Under the pieces are notes generated by a model. The model was not told where the DNA came from, ran no database searches, and saw only the letters and a program-made list of their open reading frames with translations. Shown in pieces: positions 10,894-24,252 of a stretch of 64,000 bases of DNA. Each line of letters starts with the position of its first letter. Position 1 is the first letter of the stretch. The position numbers and the translations under genes are program-made. This DNA is from Pyrocephalus nanus (lineage: Eukaryota > Chordata > Aves > Passeriformes > Tyrannidae), in NCBI GenBank assembly GCA_038380795.1, contig CM076260.1:33452634-33516633 (forward strand), read 5' to 3'.

Positions 10894-13800
10894 GAAAGAG
10901 AAATCTAAAAGGAGTCTCTAAGGTCTTTTGGTTTTCTGGGGATGGGCAAAGATGTACAAGCCTAAAGCAGGAAGGCTACTCTATGTTGAAAGGCCATTGG
11001 TGACAATCTGTGGTCTTGGTGCTAGGGAAAGGGCAGATGTCCTCAGAATGAGCCTACTGTCTGTCTGAACTGGCAGCCCTGGATTTGTTTATTTATTTGT
11101 TGTGGATGTTTTTTGAACAGTAGCACAGCAGAAGGTTGTTGAATTCAAGTATAATTAGAAAGGTCTGAAAATCCTCCATTGACTAAGCAAATCCAGAGGA
11201 ACAGATGGTGTACCTCTTCGATAGTCTCCTGTCAGAGAGGGTGATACAAATCCTCACCACACTTTGTTCAAGGTCTCATCACACAGCTTTGAGGAAGAAT
11301 TCAGATGATTCATTACACTTACTGAATGGGGTTGTTTGTGTACAGAGATATCAAAATGCTGTCACACCTCACTTAATTACTACAACAGAGACTCTGTGGT
11401 GGAAAACAAGTATGAGCACACAGAGAAAACAAACAGGTACTTGTGCATGCACACCTACTCCTCAGTGCTGCTTGTAGTTTTCTGTCTTGCTCAGAGACAA
11501 ATTTCTTCTGTGCACTGTAGCCTACTGCTCTCAGTCCCCACTCACTCAAGTGTTTGGAGACAGACAAACTCCAGGAGCAGGTATGGCTGCACGTTGAATT
11601 CACACAGTTCTGATGTCTGCTGACTTCCTCGGAGCTTCCCTGTTACTCTCACAGCCTCCTGTAGGTCTATGTGCTTTACTCCAAGGTCTGCAGAAACCTT
11701 TTTTCAGATTTCTATGGAGATGCCTTGTTATGTAGTCATGTTCTAACAGGCTTGCTCTGACAAGCCTGAAGAGAGGATCTTGGAGTATCTTTAATGTGCT
11801 TTCAGGGGCCTTCACTCTTTCATCTTCATCAGCCCAGCTACACAGCATGCCAACATTCTTTGGGTACTTCTTCAATGACTCTGTGCTCAACCTGACAGAA
11901 ATGACATCTTCCTGGGGGTACCCACAGTAGCACCATTGCTGTGAAATAGAATACCAGTGTTTGTCAAACAGTCATGCCAGAGGATACCCAAAACATTAAT
12001 TAAGCAGACATGATAAAGCAGCTAGAGCTGTTGGATTTGGCAATAATGTGGATTCCGAGAATCTATCTAACAGAGGGAACAGATATTTGAGTACTTTCAC
12101 ATGGCCAATATTGAGTATTGGGCTGGTTCTTTCCTCCAATGATAATTTGGCAAATGATCAAAGGATGAAAATTTTAAAAAGAAGAAGAGAGATTTTTATC
12201 ATCGATTATATTGCACGTATGAAATATAGGTATTTTGAAATTAACAATTTACTTGAAGATCTTCATCCTGCACTTGTTCAGGACTTTGAAGTCCTGAAGA
12301 AGAAGAAAGATTCTAGATTGAGGAATGTATTAAAAAAATAATATAAATTCTTTGGTGGTGTTCACTGGCTAAAAAACAACTCAGTATGCAAGAAATGTAG
12401 GGTGTAGAGAAGCTGTGCAAGGCAGCCGTCATCTGTAATCTTGTAAGAAAGCAAACACAGCACAGGTGACAATTTGTCAATAAACCCAAATGCAATATCA
12501 GAAAACAGAGAACTGGAGCATATGCAGCTTAAAGAAATGCGGTTTGTGTGAAACAGGAAGGTAGAAAACAAATGCCCAAACTAAGGCTTGTACTCTTTTA
12601 ATTCTGTTTCTCCCCTTGATAAAAATATCAGGCTAAATTAAACCCTGATGTAACTGCAACAAAGTCAGTAGAGCTACACTGAGGATAAATTGCTGCCATA
12701 AATCATCAAAATCAATGACAATTCTGTGTGTTCATGCCAGAAATTAATCTGGCCCATTACAACAACAAATTTTTGACACTCAGAGCTAAATTTAATTTCT
12801 GATTTCTATGTAACAAAGTTAACTTGAGTTTTGATGTGTAATGACATGCCTGTGTCCTGGGAAACATTCCTCCAACCATTAGTTTACCAGCTTCATGGAT
12901 GTGAGCGTACAACATCCCTGTTCTGCAGTCCGCTTTTCCCTTCAGGTGTGCCTGGCTCCACACTACCCTCCTGTTGCACTGGGATGGAGGGCTTTTGCAG
13001 TGCATGGAGGCAAAGAGGTATGAGATAAGGAAAGAATCCATCCCGTGCTTGGCCTCATACCTTCATCTTGCTGAATGCAAACACTTGCACACCCAGCACT
13101 TGGTGCAGCTCTAGGGTGGTCAAGGAAAATTTCTGCTTCTCAGTATAATAGCAGTTCAGAAGGATGTGAGTGAGGGAGATGAGAATAAAGGAAAGGGGTT
13201 TTGTATGCTGTCTGAGATATCTCATGATTTTAAATAAGGTAACATGAAACAAAACAATGCAGCCGAAATGGAGGCCTTTGCACTTTAGCCAAGTGTTTTA
13301 ACAGATAGTTTACTCCGACATGCTCTTGGACCTTTCCTCCTTTTGTTACCCTGGGATCCTCCTCAGAAACAAAAGCAAAGACCATTCCTGCACTTTGGCA
13401 TCAGATGGACAGGACAGGGAGATGGGATTCACTTCCTTGTGTGGAAAACAGGATTTGAAATGTTAGTTTTCTCATATTTGCTCCCCAACTTTGAATTCAG
13501 GGACCTTTGGGAAGAGTCAAAGCTGGCATAGTTCTCATTCTTTTAGTGTCCGTAGGGAAGAGTGGGTGTGCTCTACATCTCCATTCTCTCTCCAGTTATT
13601 TTGTGATTTGCAGAGGAAAGATATGTGTTTCACATCTTGTTCTGGACAAGTTTCTTTCATTGAAAGAGACAGTTTTTAGAACTAGTTAATAGTTTTCAAG
13701 CTCTAGGTAATCCAGTATTCCCCTGACACTTGCTTATTATATGCCCTGAGGCTCAGCTGCCTCTCCTAGCATTACTCCTTCTGCAAAAAAAGAAGTCTCC

Positions 13801-14319
13801 TGGTTCTCAAATGATTTGACACTAACTCCAAAATGATACCTTGGAAGACTGATTCTTAAACTTTATGATTGTGACTCGACTTCTGAGTGTAACACCCATT
13901 TCCCTCATGATTCCACCCCAGATAATCAAATTAATGATGGTGTTTGTCAGGCTTGCAATCTCCATTGTAACTGCTGTGACTCTAAGGGGAGTCAGCTACC
14001 TTAAAGTAGGCAGGGATTGAGTTTTCCCTTACAAGACTAAGGTGTAAGGGTCTGTTGAACACTCAGCCAGCAATGGCTGGGCATCTGATTTCCCTTTACA
14101 GATCCAAAAACTGCCTTCACATGGCATAAACCTAGCTTCTCATCCTTTAGACCACACAGTACTGACACAGTACTGTCTACTTTGCAAGTAACTTTGAGAA
14201 ATGAGTATTATCTTGGCAGCACAACAAACTGATATAGCCTTTTCCTTTTAGCAAGAACTGTAACAGAGACAAATGGAGATTATTTCGGTACCTGATTTTT
14301 TGTGTGCATATGGAAGATT

Positions 14320-14660
14320 CCAGGATAATTAATTTTCTTTCTATTAAAAACTCGTGCTAGTTTGAAAGGCTGCATTTGCATTCCAGCTAGAGTGAAGGTT
14401 TTATTTTCTAGCATGAATCTCAGCATTAATCAGAGCTGGATGCAATTTACACCCCCTTCAAAGAGCCTGTAAAAAGATAACAAAAAAATGTTAATCAAAT
14501 GGCAAAATCCACAGAGAAAAATTTGACCCAGAAATAAATTATTTCAGCATATCTGACTTCCCTGGCATTGCAAATGTAAATCTATGCGGTAAGTCACTGC
14601 AGTGAAGTTCATAGTGGCTAAGTCTGAGGTTTTACTTTATACATATTTTTTTAAAATCCT
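14320..14660. other. Candidate conserved non-coding segment
   Basis: An AT-rich stretch free of simple repeats, with spaced TAAT-core, ATTTGCAT and CTTTG-like motifs of the kind enriched in vertebrate conserved elements. No open frame of note. This is an impression of texture, not an alignment result. Confidence 0.25.
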
Positions 14661-17600
14661 GACCATCTAATTGCACACTGTTCTGGGGTAACTGAAAAAA
14701 TTGTCTTTAACACAGTATATGTAAAATAAGTCAGATTTCTTTGCTGCTGTTACAGAGATGTGCATAATGAAATCACCAACAGAACTTCACTAATTTACTA
14801 TATTGTGCAGATCTTCAAGACCTCATTATGATTTTTTTTGCCATGCCCACTGTTCACTTGCTCGGCAGCCTGTCTTCACAGTCATTAATATAATGAAAGT
14901 ATAACTTAATGGGTCAGGCTGTATAAGAACAAATGAATTTTACAGGATAATAATTATTTTAATATTAGACACATATATTAAAAATTCCTCATATATTTTA
15001 AATTTTATAGACACAAAATTTAGAATTAACAAAATCCAACCAGACCACAGGAGTTTCTTTTTGTTATTTATATGCGGTTCAATCCACATTTCTGTCATCT
15101 TCAACAGTGAACAATGTAGCCTATTTCAGGTTCTCATTTTTATCGCAGATTTCCTGTAGGAATCTGTAAGACCTAAAGAGTGAAATGCAAAACACTTGAG
15201 AGACTACTCATTTTAATAATTGAAAATTATTTTTAATGGATTATGTAAGATGGATAAAATAAGTTTTAAAAGCCTATATGAACCCTTAAAATGTCAGTTT
15301 TAAGAATCAATATGACAACAAGAATAGCTGAAAAAAGATGCCGAAAAATGTCAGGGCTAAAATGGTAAATTGCTAGGTTTATGCCTGTTTTGATGTTAAT
15401 TTTGCAAATTACTTTTTTTGGGTGAGGATGGCCTTGGGGAGTGCAGTCCTTGCAACTCACTCTTCCCAGTAGAGAAACTGAAATATGAGTAATTATGTCT
15501 TAAAAAAAAGTAAATGTTTTGAAGAGTCTTAAGATTGTTTACATTGCTTGGAGGTCTTACTTTTTTTCCTGTATGATACAGCACCACCAGCCCCGGTTTT
15601 GTCCGGTTCCCAGAAATGCCCAGGAAATGGCTGCAGTGGTCTGTGTCATGGAGCTGAAGCATCAGCTGAGTGCAGGGCAGCTGCCTCTGACAGCCCTGAC
15701 AGCTGGGCAGCTGCCGCTGGATGAAGCTCTGTGGAGCACCCATCCTACACACTGGTTTCAACCTTCCTGCAAAGTGATGGTCTAAAGCAGACTGGACACT
15801 CACAGAGGCAGATATCTGTAGCAAGACTGTGGTGTTCACCATTCGGAAATGAAAATCCCATCTGGAGGAGGAAGACAAAAAAGAAACATCAAACATTCCT
15901 ATGCTGCAATATGAGGTTGTTTTGAGTTTTTTTCTGCTCTCTCATGCACATTTTTCTAATCTGAATTCAAGCCTGATGTCATCTGCCTTCCTTTCCTCAG
16001 TGCATATGTGCTTTTCACACGTGCTCATCACTTTGAGGACAAATTCTTAAATGGCAGAGAATGGGTCCAAATGGCTCATCCATTTTGTCAAAGCTGATTT
16101 ATCATGAGGATCGAAGCAAGTCCCTTCTTCATGATATTTCCCCTGCTGCTTCCCCAGCTTCCTAGGGATTTGTTTCTCCTCTCCTTATTTCTGGGGAGGC
16201 AGGCTCTCCTTTCCTGTTTCTGTGTTGTCTTGGTTTCCTTGCTGCATTTGTGCTGGGTATGGTCTGAAGCCCATGATCTCTATGGAGCTGCTCTGCCGCT
16301 GGAGTTTTCTTTGTCCTGTTTGTTTTTTTTTTTTTGTTTTTTTTTTCTTTGCTTTCCTCTGGGTTTCTAGACTTCTTTTTTTTGTCTCTTCTCCTAATAT
16401 TAGCATCAGTAACCTGCCTGAGTGCCATGCCAGTGTTTTGAGAGAAAGCACTGTCTTCTGCAGAGAGGCCCTGCCTCCTGTCTCCTTGTGTTTACACTGA
16501 AGTAAGACCTAGCAAATTCTGCCATGTATTTGCTCAGTGTAGGTGCTTTGGTAGGAGCGAGCACAGCAGTTAAGACAGCCAACCACTTTCAGTGTCTCCC
16601 AGAGCAGTAATTTGCAATAAGCGAACCCGTTCCCTGCACAACTTCTTCAAAGCTTAGCTTTCTTTGATCTGTAGAGATATATGATTTGTGGAAACTAACA
16701 AAACTGTGCAGTGATGATGAGTAAAATTTCCTAGCTAGGATGCAGTAACTCTGAGACAGGCAATGAACTCAGACTGGTTTGCCTATGTCTGCATCTATGT
16801 GGAGACCTTCCTTTGACAGGTAAAATTAGCAATTCCCTATGCCTTTTGAAATTCATCGTGTGCCCTTTGAACTGCTCCTGAATGGTCTTACAAAAAAGAT
16901 TAACACAGAAAAATCCCAGGATAAGTCTGTATCTCTCCTAAGGAAAACAGTAATCTTCTCCCCTGCTGTTCAGAGCACCTGGTGTAGTTTCTATGCATGC
17001 TTTTATTTTACAGGTATGAACTCACCTAATGAAATGCTAGTGGCAGATTTTTTGGGTCTGCCTGGGTGTGGGCAACCATGTGTGGTACAGACAGCAGCCT
17101 TGCATGTACTGCTTGGCATTGGTAAAATTCTCTGCACAGACTGTTGGGATGATCTTGCAAATGTTCTTGAGATTCACCTCAAAATGCAATTAAATAAACT
17201 CCATGAGTCCAGGTTAAAATACTTCTGTGTTACTGTTTTTTCCCCTCTCACTGCATGTATCAAGGTTGGAGGGGGAGAATCATCAGCCAGCATGTACATT
17301 TGAGTAAATACAATTTGAAGAATACTATCAAGCTATTCTTTCTCTACTACCTTGTTATTTTTGACACTGAAGTAGGAAACCACAGTGTTTCATGCACCTC
17401 TGGGTGGTGATTTTTGGCAAGCATACAAATCTGAATCTTGGCACAGACCACTGATTAGCTGGACGGCACTGTCTATTGACAGGTGTCTGTATAATTGTAG
17501 CTATCTATGTAGGTTACTATCAGAGGAATTAGTACAGCAAAGATGCTTATCTCTTCTAGCAGCTATGTCAGTGTTGAAAATGAGTGCTGTTTATCATTCA

Positions 17601-20564
17601 ATTCATGTCTCTTAGGGCTTGGATACCTTTTCTCTGAGTATGTAATTGATTTTCTCAATCAAGTCCAGCAAATGAATAGGGCATAATGACCTACAGTGCA
17701 TGGGAGGGAGCTCAGTCATGGATAACACTTTTTGCGCTGCTACTCAGAGAGCAAAAATGAAGTTCCTTCAATCAAAAGCCAGAAATACAGTTTCTCCAGA
17801 CTTCAGGCATCTAGAGCAACCAAAGGTGGACTGCCTTTGTGAAGATAGTCTCTGGTGGGACATGAGTGAAGATGGCTCTATTGAATCCAGTGCATAAATA
17901 TTAAGAAACATTTTCATTCATTCACAGAGGGAGAGGTGGAGAAATATTGCTTTAATTGCTCCATACAGCACAATTACAGTGAAAAAACAGGTTACTCATC
18001 AGTCAGTTCCTCTTTTAATGCATCTCGGTCATCCTGTGGTTTGCTTGAAACCAGCTGAAAAACATGTAACTTCCTTTACAGTATTTGATCACCAAACATG
18101 CAAAACTCCCCTTTGAATAGAAAAAGAGGAATTTCAGTTACTGTATATAGGTCTCTAGATGTAGGAATAAATACCAGAATCCTGTGGTTATAGTGTTAGT
18201 TTCTTTCTAAAATTTACTATCTGCTTTTTATAGTGCAGTATTTAACTGACAAATGAATACAAATGCTAGATTCTTGTCTCCTGACTTTATCCTGGTCATT
18301 GAAGAAACATTAATACAGCTTGTAACCTCAAAGAGAAAAAATAAAATGAGCATCAACAATGTGCCAAAAGCAAGAGCTGTGTTCTTTAGAAGAGGAGAGA
18401 AATGGACAGAAGCTGTTGCTTGATAAAAGTATTTGAAGAATTTAAAGAAAGGCATCCAAATCACTGGTATACTTAGTCCAGAGAATTTGGTGCAGAGCTG
18501 AAATGGATAGTCCCTTACACTCATATATCTTATCAAGAAGTGCTTTGATTAAACACACAAAAACATTTTCCCTGTAATGACGCTAGTTAGTATTTTTTTT
18601 TCCTGCTACTAATTTGTTTTGTCACGTTCCATGGTATGAACAAATTAAATACCACACGTCTCAAATGTCTCAAACAATTAGATTTATCTTGGTTATTCTT
18701 TCTCTCTATCTGCTCCTCTGTCTGACACTATCAGGTCAATGCTCATGAGAAGTGGCGTGGAGTGGAGGTACCATGAGAGAACCAAATCTTACAGAAGTAG
18801 AGTTGAAGTGCCCCTTAAACCTGTTGTGGATTTTCAAGAGGGAAAAACAGCTTCTGAAACTAAGACAGTTTGTGAAGTTTTGCTGAGACTGCAAAGACAC
18901 AAGCAAGTCAGACAAGGCATTTGATGCCTAGGACAAAATCCCATACAAGTTTTTTCAGGCCTGGAAGGGTACCATTGTGCTAACCCCAGGAGTATGCTGC
19001 CAAAGGCAGATTTCCAAACGTGGTGTCAGTATGTGTTGCTAGCACTGACATTTTTTTACCATCACACACAGGGATAATGCATCCTGGAACTATCTTCCTG
19101 CTAATCCCCTGTTAGCCTGGTCTTTCAGCGCAAACCAGAAAATGTGGCCCAGATACTGCAACTCATTCTCTGAGTTAGACTGACCATCATAAACTATCAA
19201 GATAATACATGTGTTCTTACATAAAAGCACAGGGCTTGCTTTGTTTGTTTTTAGTTAAATCTAGCTCGGCATGTCCTGACCAGTGGTTAAGTGTTGTCCA
19301 TGTGCCTCTACAGAGACTATAGGCAAGCCACTGCAATATACAAGCATACCACATCCAGGTAGAAATCTTGCTAGTACTCAAAAAATGTTTTCTTTGAAAA
19401 CTGGAGTACAGAAACAACACAACACATTCACTTTAAAAGAAAATAACAATGGTCCCAATATAGTAACTGGGTTGGGGTCCCTCAACTTCTGTGTGTCTCA
19501 TCTAAGCCCACTGAGCATGGTGCCCAGTACAGCCAGAGCCCACTCCTCTCTGTGTGAGTGCAACAAAACCTTCCTAACCTAAGGGCTGAAATCCACCAAA
19601 CTTGAGGGTTCAGAAGATCATATTACCCCTTGGCATGGGATTTTGGTTAACTGGCTTCTGAATTTTCCTGCCTAGTGAACGCTGTGCAGCCTGATGGCTC
19701 AGCAAGACATTTTTTGCCTTGCCTTTACTGCAGCAACCAATGTGTCTTCAAAGGCACCTGGGGAAGATTTTGGGAGAGGGTGTTGTGCACAGGGGCACTT
19801 GTTGCATCTGCTTAGGCATCCTGGGCATGGTCTAGCTCTGTTAGTGCTGTGAGCAGCTTCCTCTGGTGTGCCCTGCTGCATCCCCAGGGATGGAGGCGCA
19901 ATGTAGTCTTATGAACACCCCCAGCAGGTTTTTTTGGGGCAGGACTGCACGGAATGCTGTGAGGTTGCCTCTGCCTCATAGCACAGGCACAGCTTGGAAG
20001 CATTATCCTTTGAAAGCTGAGCAGACATTGCCATTGCCATGTGGGACCAGGAGACATGTTATCAGCGTGCAGATGTTCGGGCTAGGCTGACCACTCAAAA
20101 AAAGGAAACTGCTCTAGCTGGAACAATGCTGGCTGATCCTCCTGGTTCTTGCCCCAGGCCTACAGCTGGACCTGAAGGCTGCTGTGCATGAGGCTGAGCA
20201 TGCACCCTACAACTCCAGGGTCTGTGCACAACCTCCACAAGAAACTATTTTTATTCCTACAGCCGACGATGCTGTTCTCAAAGGTCAGTAAACACCAGCC
20301 GGGTATCAGTGCCAGCCATGTCAGTGGGAATCCAGATAAACTGAGACACGTTTTGAACAAGATATTGTACTTTACTGCTGTGTAGCGAGCCATGATTGCA
20401 TATGTACAGACAGCATGGGTGTCAGCCAGCTTCACGCATGAGTCACTGTCGGCTCTGGAAATACAGAATGCTGGCTGGTAAGCTTCTCTACTCGTCTGGG
20501 CATCAGTGGTCGCCCTGGGCAGAGGTAAAAACAAGCACAGGCCAACAAGGAGCATGCCTGGAGA
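14661..20564. other. Non-coding stretch, no gene seen
   Basis: Mostly AT-rich DNA. A GC-richer island at about 15590-15730 repeats GGGCAGCTGCC twice, and another GC-richer part covers about 19680-20160. A T-rich tract lies at 16323-16385. The two longest open frames of the window fall here (15396-15896 minus, 166 codons; 16839-17303 plus, 154 codons) and neither shows a domain, so I treat them as chance. Confidence 0.55.
16323..16385. repeat. T-rich tract
   Basis: Runs of 13 and 10 T are separated by single bases and continue into a pyrimidine-rich stretch. The Phe-rich and Lys-rich translations across it are composition artefacts. Confidence 0.85.
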
Positions 20565-20818
20565 GTCACAGAATCATGGAAACATAGAATGGACTGGGTT
20601 AGAAGAGACCTTAAAGATCATCTGGTTCCAACACCCCTGCTATGGGCAGGGACACCTTCCAGTAGACAAGGTTGCTCAAAGCCCCACTGAACCTGGCCTT
20701 GAACACTGCCATGGATGGGCCACTCACAACTTCTCCAGGCAACCTGTTCCAATGCCCCACCACGCTCACCTTAAAGAATTTCTGCCTCATATCTAATCTA
20801 AATCTCTCCTTTTTCAGG
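20565..20818 (-). mobile_element. CR1 LINE, 5'-truncated 3' end
   Basis: A clear reverse-complement CR1 end: TCACAGAATCATGG, then GACCTTAAAGATCATCTGG, CACCCCTGCTATGGGCAGGG, CAACCTGTTCCAATGCCCC and TAAAGAATTTCTGCCTCATA. On the minus strand it encodes the end of ORF2 with RFRLDMRQKFF, GHWNRLPGEV and LSNLV blocks, still largely in frame over about 70 codons. Truncation is at about 20818, so only ~254 bp survive. It is better preserved than the cluster at 3.6-6.9 kb and therefore probably a younger insertion. Confidence 0.95.
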
Positions 20819-22110
20819 AAATGAAAAAATGTGTGCATGTATTAACAACGGAGGCAGACAGGGAACAGTGAGAGAGTTGGAAGCAGCCAGAAAGCCTGGT
20901 ATCTGTGTGAGTAAGAAAACTATCAGAGCAACATGCAAGTAGTTGGGGGGAAACCACTAACTCTAAATAGTGATTACCTCCTCCTTTTTGATTCCTGCTA
21001 TAATCAAGGAAGCTAGAGTCTGTGCATTTTTTTCAATGGCACAGTATCCTAGAAGAAGTTGCTAACATCAATTCATTATTAAAATAAAATTTTCAGAACA
21101 TCCTCACTGACAGCTTTCCAAACCCCTTGAGAACCATAGAGACCCAGTGTCTGGTTGTCAATATTTTTTTATACATGATATTAGGGGAGGGAAAAAAATG
21201 ATTTAATTATGCCAAGGTGGATAGTATCAGTGGGTGGGTACTTGGAAAAATATGATTCTAATATTAGCTTGAAAAATGAGCACATTTGTAGTGTGTTAGA
21301 CTATGAAGACAAGGTTGTATGGAGTAGAATTCCAACAGTGTTCCAATAGTGACTTGATGAAACAATATTTTAAAGTTAAAATTTTGCCTTTTTTAAAGGC
21401 TTATGTCAACTTTCTTCATTTTCAGTAACACACTTGGATAGATTAAAAAAAAGAAAGTAGAGGAGTAGCAGCATACTGAAGACTCAAAGTACCCCTTGGT
21501 TTAAGAAAACAGAAAGAAGGTAAGACTTTCCATCAGACCTATTTTTCTAAATTATTTATTTGTCCTGCTGTGTATATCTACATGCTGCCTATAAATTACA
21601 CAGATAAGCAAATCTACTGTCTCAGAAAGACTTTATTCTAATTTGCTCAAGATAATCACCAGTGAGGAGCCGGAGGCAGGCAGCCTCCCTAGGTCTTAAG
21701 AGGAATTTGAAAGCAAAGAGAGCATTTGAATACAAGGAAAGATGTTTTAAATGAACTGGAAAGCAGGCTAAGAGGGTGAAGTTGCCAGTGGGAGAAGGTA
21801 CTTTCAAAAGAAAGGACTCAAGTAAGATGATGCCAGAGGGATGCCAGGTTTAGATTCCTGGTGGCAGAACAGAGGGAAAGACAGAAGGCAATGGATGCAA
21901 GAAATAAGGAAATTCAGAGGGCTGTGCAATGCTGAAGGTCCGGTGCCCTATATTTTGGCTGCAGTGAGTGTTGCTAGATAGGAAGAGAATATAAAAATTT
22001 ATTCAGGGAATAAGAGGAAAGGATGACTAAGGTATGAATCCCAGGAAAGGATGTTTCAAGCTCACATTTTAGGTATTACCAGCTCCAGTGTTTAGGTGGC
22101 TGTTCCTTTT

Positions 22111-22156
22111 CTATCTATCTGTCTGTCTTTCAGTCTATCTATCTATTTATCTATCT
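22111..22156. repeat. (CTAT)n tetranucleotide microsatellite
   Basis: An interrupted CTAT array with CTGT variants and a CTTTCAGT interruption. The interruptions suggest an older, less mutable array, though it may still be length-polymorphic. Confidence 0.92.
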
Positions 22157-24229
22157 AACAGAGTTTTCATGTGTCACAGATTATTTCTCAGGTAGTGGTG
22201 TTAGTGTTAGCTTTTGAGGAACATACATGTGCTCAAGGCCTGCATGTCATTCAAATTCTGCTTAAATCCCATTTTGAAGATTTCAATCCTTTGCAAGTCA
22301 TAAATTCCTCAAGCTTAGGAGCCTGTTATTTGCCATTTGTTTTTGCTTTCTCAAGCCATAGAGTATGCTTAAATGAATTACCTGACCCACACAATATTTT
22401 TAAGGCATATTTGTAGGATTCTCTGTTTCTGTTATCAAAAACGCTTTCCTAATGGTGTTCACTAATAGTGCACAGATTGGATGGTACTCTCATTAACCTG
22501 TATCAGGGTGAATTTACGAAAATTGCCTGCCCTCCCTTTGCAAGCTTTATTTTCTCACAGTCTAGTGGAGTTCTGGTGGATGAGCACAGTGCAGTGGGGC
22601 CTGGCTGCTGGCTCTCAAGGACAGCTGGGCTGAATATTTTCTGACAGACTGAAGTGATCACGGTCACTTTTCATTTAATCCTCCTGCTCTCCTGTGCTTG
22701 ATGCTGTCAGTGTATTCTTGGAAATGAAGCCAGGGTTCAAATAGTGACTCTTCAAAGTTTGTGTTGTTAAAATTTCAGATGCACACAGCAATTTGCATTT
22801 TAGATGGTCTCTGGTGAGGGTCTGTTGAGCATCAAAATGTTGTGAATGGTGCTGCATATGTTTAGACATTACTGATTTGACTGACACACTCCAGGTCACA
22901 GGCACAGAATAAATGTGTTTCTTACAGTCTGTTTAATCTTGCCTTAAAAAGCATGTGTGCTATGTACAACCTTTGTACAGTTATGCTACTTTTAGCTATG
23001 TTTTTCTGCTCCATGTTAGTAATCTCTCTGTTCTGAAACTCTAATATTTTCTCTCTGCCTCTCCAGAATCTTTAATTCTCTTACACCTTGTGTAGTTTCA
23101 CAGTTTGGAGATTAGTGAATTACATTACATTGCAAACTTACCACTTGCGCTGGAATCACACTACAAATCAGCAGGATATATCTGCTACTTCTCTGCAAGT
23201 CCCTTATGAATATCACAGTCCTGCTGAGAGAACATTTAGGGTGGTTGGAGAGAGAGGTCTCCTCTTCAATTAATTTGTGAAAAACAGTTCCTTTAATGTA
23301 AGGTTTGCGCTCCACCTCAGAGTGCAGCCACTGATGGGGAGGAGGGGCTTTTAAAATAATTTACTGAATATGTTTATATTAAAGTCTCACAAAGAGGTTT
23401 ATTTCACCAAGAAACCCTTCTTTTCAGTGAAGTGGGCTGCAATGCACTTGCCAAACCACTCATCCACTTCTCACAGGAATGAGCATGGAATTAAATCAAA
23501 GAAACAGATGTGGCTGAGTGAGGCAGGTTTCCTTTTATATGTAAAAAAATAGGGGCATGTTCATCTGTTTTGTAATTTTCTGATAGTGTTTTGATTGGCT
23601 CAGTGGAAAATGGCAGTCAGGAAAGCAATCCCCTTACAGTATTTGTACTCTGATCCAGCGCAAGGCTTGGTTCCTTAGAGACCACTGGCGTATCTGAACA
23701 TCCAAGCTCCAGAATTTGCCCACTACTAGCATGCTGGAAGGTCAACAGCATCCTTTCTGGTTTGCTTGGATTATGCTTCCAGCAGCTCTCAAAAATATAA
23801 ATCTGTGTGACAATACAGCGAGGAAGGGCCGACATGTCACAGACAAGATTTAAAAGGGCAAAGGACTCAGCTTTACCTGTTTCTGCCGTCTCTGTTCCCC
23901 TTTTCCCAAGAATGCTGTGCAGCTGGGATTTTTAAAATAGCAATAATAAAAAATGTGGATTGTTAAAATTGGATGTACATCAAGGGAAACCCATCTGACA
24001 CATATTTTTATACTATGGCTGTCTTACTAAGATGTACAGGCCTCATTTTTGTTGGGTTTAATTCAGAATTGGTCAGACTGGCTTCTCCTTGTGGAACCAC
24101 AGAGCCTGCCTGTTGAATTCCTCTAAACCCTCCAAAACAAAGATACAGTAAATCACCTTTTCTTTTTCGTTGAACTATAAATCCAGCTGTTTTCTGCAGT
24201 GCTGCTTTCTAAAAGGCTCAGTTTCTACC

Positions 24230-24252
24230 AAAAAAAAAAAAGAAAGAAAAAG
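24230..24252. repeat. A-rich tract
   Basis: Eleven or more A bases followed by AGAAAGAAAAA. Nothing recognisable lies upstream. Confidence 0.85.

Larger units (their letters stand above)
6906..14319. other. Non-coding stretch, no gene seen
   Basis: AT-rich DNA without a recognisable gene or large repeat. Contents noted: an A17 tract near 6919-6936, a long T-rich run at 7547-7583, a 12-bp perfect tandem duplication at 7837-7860, an A-rich tract at 10878-10893, an inverted repeat with X-box-like arms at 10141-10171, and a 113-codon open stretch at 12000-12341 that resembles no family I know. Confidence 0.55.

Noticed and set aside
15396..15896. Longest open frame, 166 codons, minus strand
   Set aside because: Overlaps plus-strand frames of similar quality, shows no domain, and mixes Ser/Phe-rich and Gln-rich segments. 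This length is expected by chance over 64 kb in six frames.
16839..17303. 154-codon plus-strand frame
   Set aside because: No recognisable domain, no promoter or splice context that I can support, and ordinary AT-rich composition.
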